Positions 1 to 10,380 of a stretch of 64,000 bases of DNA are shown one piece after another. The notes under the pieces were generated by a model. The model made no database searches, was not told where the DNA came from, and worked only from the letters and a program-made list of their open reading frames with translations. The position numbers and the translations under genes are program-made. The DNA lies in NCBI RefSeq assembly GCF_018320785.1, contig NW_024571691.1, positions 62,001-126,000 of the forward strand, read 5' to 3'. This DNA comes from Cheilinus undulatus (lineage: Eukaryota > Chordata > Actinopteri > Labriformes > Labridae). Position 1 is the stretch's first letter, and every line of letters begins with the position of its first letter.

Positions 1-769
1 CACACCCAGGTTGTTTGTTTCTGCAACTGCTGAAGCAGCAGCCCTCCAAGCCGCCTGATACCTGTCAGCTGCTTCCAGAGAACCCTGGGCAAGCCATGCC
101 CAAGTCCCCAAGTAGAACTATGGAGTCCCCAAGCGGGACCCCCTCCAGGACCCCACCCAGAGACTCCAAGAAGGCTGTATACCCTGAACTGTTGTTTGTT
201 CATTAGTACAAACAACAGTCAGAGTCTTACCCACTGCCACTCTCAGTCACAGGAAGCAACCCTCTTGTTCACCAGGGAGAACTCCAACATAGCAGAGCTC
301 AGTCAGGGGCATGTGAGTATCCCCTCACCCACCTGGCGCCTCTCACCCTGGGCAACTCCAGAAAAGGAGAGAGTCCAGCCCCTATTCAGGAGTTTGGTTC
401 CAGGGCCAGAGCTGTGTGTGGAGGTGAGCCCAACTATATCTAGTCAGTATCACTCCACCTCTGGCACTAACTCTGGCTCCTTCCCCACCACAGAGGTGAC
501 CTCTACATGGCTACTGTTCGTCAGTGCCACCGGGGGTCGGCCAACCAAGGCTGCCGCCTACGCCTACCATCTGATGTGCACTATGCCCTGCGACCATGCC
601 CATCCCTGCAGGTGGTGGCTCCACAGGGGGGTGGGCTGTGATTTATTCTGGTTGGACCCTCCTGGGCGCCATGGAGAGAAGCTCAGCAACCACATGCCCA
701 CCTTCAAGACCCCCCCCCCAGGTCTGGTTCCGGGGGGGGGGGGGGGGGTGCCCTGGTTTCCCTTGTCTG
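1..769 (+). mobile_element. Decayed LINE-like remnant (upstream part)
   Basis: No intact gene is visible. The stretch has the look of the 5' and middle parts of a fish non-LTR retrotransposon, and it runs in the same orientation into the clear reverse-transcriptase tail at 770-1480. Frames are broken throughout, and a C-run followed by a G-run (710-748) interrupts it. The assignment rests mainly on contiguity with the next feature; an unrelated repeat is possible. Confidence 0.35.
710..748. repeat. C10 run then G17 run
   Basis: Ten C (710-719) and seventeen G (732-748) flank a 12-nt spacer. The transcript or single strand could fold into a G/C hairpin, or the G-run into a quadruplex. Homopolymer length is uncertain in most sequencing technologies. 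Confidence 0.8.
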
Positions 770-1480
770 GTTGAGGTAACTGAATCCCTAGAATGTCGGT
801 TCATGGTGGGTGTTCTGAGTGAGTCCTTGCCCCAAGTTAAGGAGTTCAAGTATCTCGGGGTCTTGTTCATGAGTAAAGGTAAAAGGGAGTATGAGATTGA
901 CATTTGGATTGGTGCAGCATCAGCAGTACTGCAGGCGTTGTGCCAGACCGTTGTGGTGAAGAGGGGGCAGAGAGGCAAAGCTCTCAATGTACCGGTTGAT
1001 CTACCTCCCAACCCTCACATGGTCATGAACTCTGGGTAATGACCAAAACAATGAGATCACAGATACAAGCGGCCAAAATGAGTTTCCTCCAGAGGGGGGC
1101 TGGGCTAAGCCTTAGAGATAGGGTACAGAATTCAGACATCGGGAGGGACCTTTGAGTAGAGCCGCTGCTCCTTCGCATTGAAAGGAGTTGAAGTGGTTTG
1201 GGCATCTGATCGGGATGCCTTCTGGTCGCCTTCCTGTGGAAGTATTCCAGAAAGGTCCAGCTGGGAGACCTCAGGGAGGACGCAGAATGAGCTGGATGGA
1301 TAATGTATTCTGTCTGGTCTGGGAATGCCTCTGGATCCCCTGGCAGGAGTTGGAAGGTGTTGCTAGGGAAAGGGACATCTGGGTGTACTTGCGTTGCCTG
1401 TAACACCCGGAATGCAGCTCCGGATAAGCAGATGACGATTGATGTGGATGGAAAATGGCCATACTGTGCTGTTCCTGCTA
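770..1480 (+). mobile_element. RTE/Rex3-like non-LTR retrotransposon, 3' end of reverse transcriptase, broken
   Basis: Broken translation shows the conserved C-terminal part of a fish LINE polymerase: a KEFKYLGVLF motif (about 840-870), then VVVKRGQRGKAL, a stretch resembling TYGHELW with frame damage near 1020-1050, and LIGMPSGRLPVEVFQKGPAG (about 1207-1266). The 3' edge near 1425-1450 (gataagcagatgacgattg, gatgtggatgg) resembles the GATG-rich tails known for Rex3-type elements. Several frameshifts and stops make it a dead copy. The clade name is from recollection of the family; a different LINE clade with the same C-terminal arrangement is possible. Confidence 0.6.
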
Positions 1481-1639
1481 CACGCTAACTGCTAAGCTTC
1501 CCATGTGTATGTTCTGTGAAGAGTTCGGTTAAAGCTCTGACAGGAAGACAGCATTCACTGAAGCTACAGCAGCCTGTAGTAGTTGAGGGTTCATTACATT
1601 TTAAAGGGGAGCATATAGACCATGACATTATCAGTCATG

Positions 1640-3127
1640 GTCTATCATACCGTACTATACCGTATCATACCATGTTGTGCTCCATCATACAGTGTCACAT
1701 GGTATCATACCAGACCCTATCATACCATGTTGTGCTCCATCATACAGTGTCACATGGTATCATACCAGACCCTATCACACCATGTTGTGCTCTATCTTAC
1801 AGTGTCACATGGTATCATACCAGGCCGTACCACACCATGTTGTACCCTATCATACAGTGTCACATGGTATCATACCAGGCCGTACCACACCATGTTGTAC
1901 CCTATCATACAGTGTCACATGGTATCATACCAGACCCTATCACACCATGTTGTGCTCTATCATACAGTGTCACATGGTATCATACCAGACCCTATCATAC
2001 CATGTTGTACCCTATCATACAGTGTCACATGGTATCATACCAGACCCTATCATACCATGTTGTACCCTAGCATACAGTGTCACATGGTATCATACCAGAC
2101 CCTATCACACCATGTTGTGCTCCATCATACAGTGTCACATGGTATCATACCAGACCCTATCACACCATGTTGTGCTCCATCATACAGTGTCACATGGTAT
2201 CATACCAGACCCTATCATACCATGTTGTACCCTATCATACAGTGTCACATGGTATCATACCAGACCCTATCACACCATGTTGTGCTCCATCATACAGTGT
2301 CACATGGTATCATACCAGACCCTATCACACCATGTTGTGCTCCATCATACAGTGTCACATGGTATCATACCAGACCCTATCATACCATGTTGTACCCTAT
2401 CATACAGTGTCACATGGTATCATACCAGACCCTATCACACCATGTTGTGCTCTATCATACAGTGTCACATGGTATCATACCAGACCCTATCATACCATGT
2501 TGTGCTCCATCATACAGTGTCACATGGTATCATACCAGACCCTATCACACCATGTTGTGCTCCATCATACAGTGTCACATGGTATCATACCAGACCCTAT
2601 CATACCATGTTGTACCCTATCATACAGTGTCACATGGTATCATACCAGACCCTATCATACCATGTTGTGCTCCATCATACAGTGTCACATGGTATCATAC
2701 CAGACCCTATCACACCATGTTGTGCTCCATCATACAGTGTCACATGGTATCATACCAGACCCTATCATACCATGTTGTACCCTATCATACAGTGTCACAT
2801 GGTATCATACCAGACCCTATCATACCATGTTGTACCCTATCATACAGTGTCACATGGTATCATACCAGACCCTATCACACCATGTTGTGCTCTATCATAC
2901 AGTGTCACATGGTATCATACCAGACCCTATCATACCATGTTGTGCTCCATCATACAGTGTCACATGGTATCATACCAGACCCTATCACACCATGTTGTGC
3001 TCCATCATACAGTGTCACATGGTATCATACCAGACCCTATCATACCATGTTGTACCCTATCATACAGTGTCACATGGTATCATACCAGACCCTATCATAC
3101 CATGTTGTACTCTATCATACAGTGTCA
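1640..3127. repeat. 55-bp minisatellite, about 27 copies
   Basis: Head-to-tail 55-bp units built on CATACAGTGTCACATGG and TATCATACCAGACC, with few variants (tgctc/taccc, atcacac/atcatac). All three + frames stay open for hundreds of codons because 55 is not a multiple of three and the unit has no stop in any frame. The resulting proteins are not genes. The array resumes at 7151 after a LINE. Confidence 0.95.
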
Positions 3128-6100
3128 TATTTTTTATTTTTTTATTTATTCAATATGGACATAACAATTACATTGGAAAACACCAGATGCATTGTTTTTA
3201 GTGTTATAGCACTAGTGCTAATTTTCAACTCCTGTCCATAGGAGGCTTTTAAGGAGGGGGTTTGTCCATAATAGAGAGTTAAAAAAGAGAAATGTACATA
3301 AAAGTCTACGTTTGCAAAGAAGACACATTTCAAATAATATCAAACATTAAACATTATGTGAGCAGCTCTGGCTTGACTTCAGCCACCATTTTAGAGCTCT
3401 GCTGTTTTAGATCAGAAGGAAGGGAGTTCCACAGTCTTGAACCCTTGACAGAGAAGCTGGACTGTCCAAATGATGTTTCAAACTTTGGAACCACACAGTC
3501 CCCACTGACAGAGGCTCTGGTGTTAAGTCTGTGGGCGCCCTGATGCCTGACAGCGACACCAGAAAACAGAGGTGACACACAATTATTTAAAAATTTAAAA
3601 AACAGCTTCAAAATACTAAAATTTACAAAATTTTCAAAGGTAAAAAGCTTTAGTTTCTCAATAATTTCACAGTGATGCCATCTCATGGGTTTCTTATCCA
3701 GGATCTTAATTGCCTGTTTATACAGAGAATGGACAGGCTTAAGGATGGTAGCTGACGTCTGTGACCAGGCTGTGATGCAATAAGAAAGATGTGAAAAAAT
3801 CATTGCATGCATATATAACATTGCAGCATGGTATGGCAACTCCCTCCTAAGAAAACGGAAACAATTCAATTTGATTTGACCTTCTTACACACATTATCTA
3901 CCTGTTTTTGAAACTGTAAGTGTTTGTCAAAAATGACACCAAGGTGTTTTGTTTCATCCACCTCCTGGATCATTTCATGATTCAAATGTTCCTCAAAAGT
4001 ATTGCCTGAAGGCCTTTTGTTAATAGAGAAACACACTGAGAACATTTTTTTTAACATTTAGAGTTAAATGTGACAATTCAAGCCATTTTGAGACAGCGTG
4101 CAGAGCCTGTGTTAACTGCTGCTCAGCCAATGCTGTTTTAGCAGACACATAAATAACAGTGTCGTCAGCATATAGCTGGCAGTTGACATCCCGACAGCAG
4201 CCTGGGAGGTCATTTATATACATTGTGAATAACATTGGCCCCAGTACCGAGCCTTGTGGAACCCCCATGTCATTTGGGCAAAGGCTGGATTTGACATCAC
4301 TAATCTTTACCAACTGTTCTCTTCCCTCAAGGTAGGACCTAATCCACAGCAGAGCTGCAGGTGACATTTTGAATTGCTGTAGCTTTTGTTGTAATATACA
4401 ATGGTCCACTGTATTGAAGGCCTTTTTTAGGTCTAAAAACACAGCACTGACAACATGTCCTTTATCAAGTGCGGCTTTTATCCGTTCCAACAAGTAACAG
4501 TTTGCTGTTGTAGTGCTGTATTTCTGTCTGAATCCAAACTGCTAGGGATGCAGCAGTTGGTTTGACTCCAGATGTTCCATTAATTGTTCAGCAACAACTT
4601 TCTCCAGCACTTTAGATACTACAGGGAGGATAGCAATAGGCCTGTAGTTACTTGCTTCATCCTTATTGCCTGACTTGTAGACTGGAGTGATTACAGCAGT
4701 TTTTCAGCTCTGTGGAAAAGTGTTTGTTCGTATTGACAAATTCACAAGATAAGTAATTGGATCTAATAAGCTACTAAGATGCTTTTTAATAGCGCTGTAT
4801 TAATGTTGTGAATGTCCTTTGATTTAGAATTCTTCATATTTACAATGATTTCCTAACTTTGTCATTCGAAACCTCTTTAATGATGAAAAGGTCAATATCA
4901 TCAACCTGAACTTGATTTTGGAATGACTGTTCTACATTGTTAAACTTACTTGCTAAATTGTTGACAGATTCCACAAAAAAACAGTTGAGGGCATTTGCAA
5001 TGGACTCATTATCATTTACAATTTTTTCATCAACTTTCAGGCAGTCAATAATTTTATGCCTTTTTTTACTAGAATCAGTCAACCTATTTATATGTTGCCA
5101 TAATTTAGAGCTGCTACCATTTGCTTCTTCAATCATTTTAGTAAAATAGTTGGTTTTGGCTTTGCGCAGCTCACTTATCACTTTATTTCTTAGACCAGTG
5201 TAGATTATATAATCAGTATTTGTCCTTGTTTTTAATGATTTTTTGAGTGCGAGGTCACGTTTTTTAATGATTTGCCAAAAGTCATTACTGGACCATGGAA
5301 GGGAGTACTTTTTTGGTTTATTTGTCCATGTTTTTGTGAACTTTTTCAATAAATCGCTTAATTTGGAAACAAATTTATTTGCACTTAAATTTACATCAGG
5401 TTCTTCTTTAACAGGATTCCAGTTTGTTCCATTTAATTCATGTTCAAATTTTTGTAATTTTGCTTTTGGAAAACCTGTTGTTTGAAATGCGTTTTCATTT
5501 TTATCATGATTGATTGAACGTTTTTTAGTTAACTTTCTTACAACTAGTGTCATGTTATGATCAGAAAGCCCTGTGATCAGATTATAGGTTTTATGTTATT
5601 ATTTCTGATTTGTTTACAAAAACCAGGTCAATCAGTGTTTTGCTCCCTCTGGTAATTCTAGTAGGTCTGTCAGCTGTTGATACTTAAATTTCTATGCAAT
5701 AAGATTTAATTTCATTTTGCCATTTTTTTCCAACCAGTTTATGTTAAAATCACCCATGATTACGCATTCAGAACCATAATCAATTTTGGAAAGAAGAGTC
5801 TTAAAATCATTATGAAAATTTGCACCATATGAAGGCGGATTGTAAACTACAATACAGTTAAATTTCATTGTGGGTGAAAGAATGACGTATATACCAAGAC
5901 ACTCAGAATTCACATTTATATTAATTTTTTCACATTTTAGTTGGTCTCTAATGTATATTAAAACACCCCCGCCCCTTCCCTCCTATAGCACTTATACCCT
6001 GGTATACTGATTAAGTCTGTTGGGGTACTTGGATTCAAAAACTTTCAGACATACACAAGAAGTCCAGGTTGGAGTCAGTTAACAGCTTATATATTTGGTC

Positions 6101-7150
6101 CATTTTAGGTAGTATACTTCTGATACTTATGTGTCCTCCCGGTAATCCTTTGGGTTTTGATTGACGATTCCAGATGACTTGCGCATGATTTACAGTTTGA
6201 AAAAACTTGAGCTCCCTTTGCTTAATCGTTATGCAATTAGGAATTTTGGTCTTCAGAGGACACCGTCTTTGTTAACGTCTGGCAACGTGTGTGTGGTTGC
6301 GCCGCAAACTTCAGGCTGTTCAGTTGTAATAATTTCAAGTGGATCAGAACTCACCACAGGATCCGGACTGGAGATGTGGGTTGTCGGGGACTCGCTGGAC
6401 ACAGGTGGAATAAAAGATGCGGGATATCCTGACCCGACACTTGGCCCTTCATCACTCTGGAGAGTGGTTGTTTCGAGTGGCCTGTGGGGGGACAGATCAA
6501 AATGTTTTGTCCCGTTGGAGTCCTTAACTTCTGCGGTGGTAATCCGCACATCCTCTGCGGGGTCCACTCGGCCGATGTGATTATTGGCTTGCAGAACCTG
6601 GGTGAGTCATGTTTGTGATATTAATGTTTCACTGTTAATATATTGTAAAAGTACATCTGTTGAGTTATTCTCTGTCGTAGCTAGCCGCTGCTCGTGTGTC
6701 TGTTGTTGCACCATGTAACTCATTTCATCTTGGTGAAAAGGTCCAGGATTTGGATGTATATCTCCCGACAGAAGTAGCAGCAGTAGTAGTATTTTGGCCA
6801 CGGTCGGAGGACGCTTTCGTCGCTTGCTTGTTGATCTGACTTCAGATGGTTTGGATAGCTGTGCATCGTTAGCAGCGACAATGTGAGAGAGGATCGTCAT
6901 ATAACCAAATCCAAAAAATTTCAGTTTGGTCTTCTCACATAATATTCCCAGTGGATCTTGAATAGCAGTGCTGTAGTAGAAGTTTTGTTCATCATTCAGA
7001 CTCATTGGTTTATCGTGCATGAGCAGAAAAGGCATCAGTGGATAGCTGGTGATATCAGCAGCAAATTTAGTAGGTATTTGCTCGAGAGTGGAGCCTCCTA
7101 AACCACTCCAGGCAGCCGTCGCCATCTTGGCAATGCAAACGCCGTTCTCC
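3128..7150 (-). mobile_element. CR1/L2/Rex1-group LINE, near full length, on the - strand
   Basis: On the - strand, from right to left, there is an N-terminal ORF (from 7125), AP endonuclease fragments (about 6160-5690), reverse transcriptase (about 4840-4020) and a C-terminal tail (to about 3354). A 3' A/T-rich tail follows at 3128-3160, which reads ATAAA-like repeats on the coding strand. The element sits inside the 55-bp minisatellite, which continues on both sides. I could not define a target-site duplication. Clade assignment rests on the RT motif style and the SVKGSRLWNSLPSDL motif in the tail. Confidence 0.8.
3354..7125 (-). pseudogene. LINE EN-RT polyprotein, disrupted
   Basis: Non-LTR retrotransposon polyprotein with endonuclease and reverse transcriptase, which normally nick target DNA and copy the element RNA in place. 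Visible motifs on the - strand: a leucine run followed by GDIHPNPGP (6739-6765), SIRSILPKMDQI in the endonuclease N-terminus (about 6110), YNPPS and GDFNINWL (about 5845-5725), FLDLKKAFNTVDH (about 4440-4400), GVPQGSVLGP (about 4270-4240) and catalytic YADD (4161-4172). The frame is broken at least between 6607/6567, 6253/5913, 5692/5553, 4840/4493 and around 4020-3866, so this copy cannot make a full protein. The tail has LWNSLPSDL, common to CR1/Rex1-type elements. Confidence 0.8.
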
Positions 7151-7520
7151 TGTGGTATATGGTACCATACCAGGCCTTATCATACCATGTTGTACCCTAT
7201 CATACAGTTTCACATGGTATCACACCAGACCTTATCATACCATGTTGTACCCCATCATACAGTTTCACATGGTATCACACCAGACCTTATCATACCATGT
7301 TGTACCCCATCATACAGTGTCACATGGTATCATACCAGGCCTTATCATACCATGTTGTACCCTATCATACAGTTTCACATGGTATCACACCAGACCCTAT
7401 CACACCATGTTGTACCCTATCATACAGTGTCACATGGTATCATACCAGACCCTATCATACCATGTTGTGCTCTATCATACAGTGTCACATGGTATCATAC
7501 CAGGCCGTATCATACTAGGT
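7151..7520. repeat. Continuation of the 55-bp minisatellite, about 7 copies
   Basis: Same unit as 1640-3127 (catacag, TCACATGGTATCA, accatgttgtaccc), with private variants here (cagtttcacatgg, cacaccagacctt). The split by the LINE and the private variants suggest the two halves have drifted since insertion. Confidence 0.93.
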
Positions 7521-8094
7521 TTACCACTGAAAACAAATTCTCCTTTAAATGATGGGAACTAAACATTCAAATCACCCATGTGATCAAAAATCATAGAAGT
7601 GTTCTTACTGTTAACCAGGGCTGTCCAAACTGTGGCCTAGGGGCCAAATGTGGCCCGTGGTCCATCTTGGATTGGCCTGAAGCAAATTCTGAAAATCAAA
7701 TAAAATCTGGCCCACATTTGAACATGAAGCTAGACTCAGTTGTATCCTTGGTTTCAGCAAAGGGTGGCCCCATGCTTGTTCTGTAAACAAACATTTTGAC
7801 ATTCTTGTCATGGATTTGGGTCTTTGAGACTAAATTTAGCCAACACTGTAAATGTTAAACATACTGGCAGCCAGAATAACAACATGTCGATTCATAACAT
7901 CCTGATGGACTAGATGTTATTCAAAGGGCAGAGCCAGTAGAGCCAGGGCCGACCAGGCCCCCTGAAATCTAACTTTCCTCTTTATGTCATGGGAACTATA
8001 AGAGTTCATCTGTACAGTTGATGCAGGATTGTATAATCGCAGACCATACGTGTCCGATATTCCTTTCACTTCCTCTTAAAAATTCCCCTAGTTT
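7521..8094. other. Non-coding; possible hAT-like fragment at 7617-7790
   Basis: No gene seen. The sequence starting CAGGGCTGTCCAAACTGTGG (7617) resembles the CAGGG-type ends of hAT elements, and mirrored words (gtggcc, ggccaa, tggccc) follow. No partner end or duplication was identified. Confidence 0.3.
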
Positions 8095-8305
8095 CGGGGA
8101 GCAGGTGGCCTAGTGGTTAAAGGTGCTCCCTGTGTACGCGGGCAGCCCGGGTTCGAATCCGGCCTGAGGCCCTCTGCCGCATGTCTCTCCCCCACTCTCA
8201 TCCCTGTTTCCAGGTCTATCCACTGTCCTCCTCTATCTAATAAAGGCATGAAAAGGCCCAAAAACAGATCTTAAAAAAAAAAAAAACAAACAAACAAAAA
8301 AAAAA
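8095..8305 (+). mobile_element. tRNA-derived SINE with A and B boxes and poly-A tail
   Basis: The head carries an RNA polymerase III A box (TGGCCTAGTGG, 8106-8116) and B box (GGTTCGAATCC, 8150-8160). A tRNA-unrelated body and an A-rich tail (about 8271-8305) follow. The 9-bp direct repeat CCCTAGTTT lies immediately before (8086-8094) and after (8306-8314), an intact target-site duplication that marks both ends. It is a non-autonomous element mobilised by a LINE; the intact duplication argues for fairly recent insertion. Confidence 0.88.
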
Positions 8306-8314
8306 CCCTAGTTT

Positions 8315-9393
8315 GGTCACAGGACCTCGGTCTTAAGAAGACCCCAAGATTTACACAGCCTCATGCTGTCATTAGCTTGTACGTCTTTGCAAATTAAACA
8401 CAGTGACTTGAGCATCATCGGGATCAATGCAGGAAAATCTTAAGTTGAATAGTTGACCATGGGATGGTCCTTAGAGCTACTGTAAGTCTACCATATAGCT
8501 CCAAGCAGAAGTTAGCAGAGCAGATCACCTTTTTTCTGGTTTATGGTTCCGCACCTCCCCTGAAGTTCTGTGGCGCCCCCTGGGGGAGGCCCACCTCACA
8601 CTATGAAAACCACTGATTTAGATGGCTCTACTGGGCCGGCAGCATCAGGACCCATGAGGCTGGTTTGCAGTACCAGTGAGCTCTAATCATTCTGATTTTT
8701 GGGGTTGAAAAAAATGCTGAACTGGGTCCTTATGGAACCAGGTTTGGACTCCCAACCGTAGCTGCTTCACATCTGTAAAACCTGATGTTTAAAGACCTGG
8801 ACAAAGAGGAAATAAAAGCTCAAATCTGCATTATTCACTTTAAACATGATTTTAATACAGAGTATAAATGTGAATGAAATGTCCCTGCAGGCTGCTGATG
8901 TCAGAGTGAAATCAGAGGTGTTACAGTCACAGATGAGCACATTTACTGCTGAATTATTCAGACTGTAGTGACTTTAACATCAGTGACATCATGTTCATGC
9001 TGACATGTGCAGCAGAGATGCAGGCTTAGATGGAGGGTGGTGCCTCTGCATTTATCATTCTCTCTAATATTCTCTAAAACCACATTTAACCTGCAGCTGG
9101 GGCCTCTCCAACCACCCCACATGATCAAAAACATTACAAACAAAGAATTTTTTAAGACTACCTCACATTAGTAAAACCTGCACGTCCGGGCACATGGAGG
9201 CTCTGAGAGGGAATAAAGACTCAAAATTCTGCAGAATCACCTTTAAACCGGATTAAACTTTAAGGTTAAACTGGTGTAAAGGAGGGATTATTATGTCTCC
9301 GTTATGTGTCTGTAGCGGGTGCACCGTTAGCTCAGCCTCGGTGCGGCACAAAGAGCGGAACATGTGGAGGAGGTGTGCGGGACAAAGGCTCAC
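8315..9393. other. Non-coding, possible transposon scrap at about 8540-8626
   Basis: No convincing exon on either strand. The stretch ending CACTATGAAAACCACTGA (about 8607-8624) reads on the - strand as a CAGTGGTTTTCA-type hAT terminus. If the signal-peptide exon at 9394-9478 is real, this is the first part of its intron 1. Confidence 0.35.
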
Positions 9394-9478
9394 CGAGCAG
9401 CGGCAGCAGCAGGCCCAGCAGCAGCGGCAGGAGCAGCGGGAGGAGAGGGAACACGGAGCCCCGGGAGGAGTGAGCCAT
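9394..9478 (-). CDS. Putative first coding exon with signal peptide, gene unidentified
   Basis: On the - strand an ATG (9478-9476) opens MAHSSRGSVF followed by about 18 residues of almost pure Leu/Pro/Gly, a strong signal-peptide or membrane-anchor pattern. It ends at a GTGAGC splice donor (gt at 9393-9392) after one base of the next codon (phase 1). The surrounding 250 bp are GC-rich compared with the AT-rich flanks, as expected for a promoter and first exon. The gene would be divergent from arrb2. Downstream exons were not found to the left, so they may lie outside the window. A chance ORF in a GC-rich promoter is the alternative. Product family unknown. Confidence 0.45.
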
Positions 9479-10289
9479 GGTCGGGCTGAAGAGTCAGAGA
9501 GAGCCGCTAACAGGGAGCAGAGAGCCGGGAGGAGAGCGGGCCTGAAGTCGGTCTGAGCGGTGCCGGGTCTCTCCGCAGAGCCGCAGTCTGAGGCGTTCAC
9601 TATGACACAACGACACACGCCCACTTTAAGCCGCTTCCGGCTACACCCTTCAAAATAAAACTCCGGACGGAAACGACGGCAGATGTTAAGAGTTTAATAA
9701 AACCCAGTCACAGTTATTAGATAATCATTAAAATAAAGATTTGCTTCCAATTTCATTCTGATTTCTTTTAATTTTATTATTATTAATTATAATTCTTATT
9801 ATTTATCTGCCATTGTTTTATTTTCTTATCCCTTTCACTTAATTTAATGACTGGATTTTATGTTTTATTTCATTTTTAAACATTAATGTTCAGGATTATG
9901 AAACATTGAAATAAAATAAAACCATTGTAAATAAGGGTCACCAATATTAGAAAAAAGAAAATTATTAAAATAAAGGAAAAATAATAGATCAATAAACATT
10001 TTTATGCATAAAAATAGAATTTGAAAATAATTTACTAAATAAGGAGGGAATGTAAGAATGGAACGAGGTCAGCTTGAAGCACATTCCTTCCTTCCTTCAA
10101 AGATTATGCTCATTTTAAATCTTATTAATTTTCAGAACTGAGGCAAATATGACAAAATGCTTATTTTAGGTGTTTTTAATCTGCATGTGGACAGGTACTC
10201 TTTAACTCAGACGTTGTAAACCTCGTCATCTGGATGAATTTTATCCAACATGTTAGACCGTCTACACATAACAGAGGCCATCTTCTAGA
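9479..10289. other. GC-rich promoter-like block then AT-rich non-coding DNA
   Basis: 9479-9700 is GC-rich and may be the promoter and 5' UTR of the - strand signal-peptide exon (CACGCCC and CCGCTTCCGG near 9615-9640, the latter ETS-like). 9700-10289 is AT-rich with no feature I can name. Confidence 0.35.
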
Positions 10290-10380
10290 CCAGTGTTCCT
10301 CAATCCTGCTCCACCAAAGAGCCAAAGTGTTTACAGATGCCTTTGCAAGAGTCACAATAGAAGTGGTGAAAGTTTATCAA
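10290..10380 (+). mobile_element. Possible hAT-like terminus next to the 73-bp array
   Basis: CAGTGTTCCTCAATCCTGC (10292-10310) resembles CAGTG-type hAT ends and leads straight into the 73-bp tandem array through a related sequence. A similar end, CAGTGATACTCAACATGTGG (61581-61600), stands beside similar A-rich repeats at the other end of the window. No opposite end was found. Confidence 0.3.

Noticed and set aside
6161-6580. 139-codon + strand frame
   Set aside because: Shadow of the LINE coding strand, which runs on the - strand here.
9293-9556. 87-codon + strand frame rich in Gln, Arg and Glu
   Set aside because: Antisense of the GC-rich signal-peptide exon; the Gln/Arg richness merely mirrors Leu codons on the other strand.
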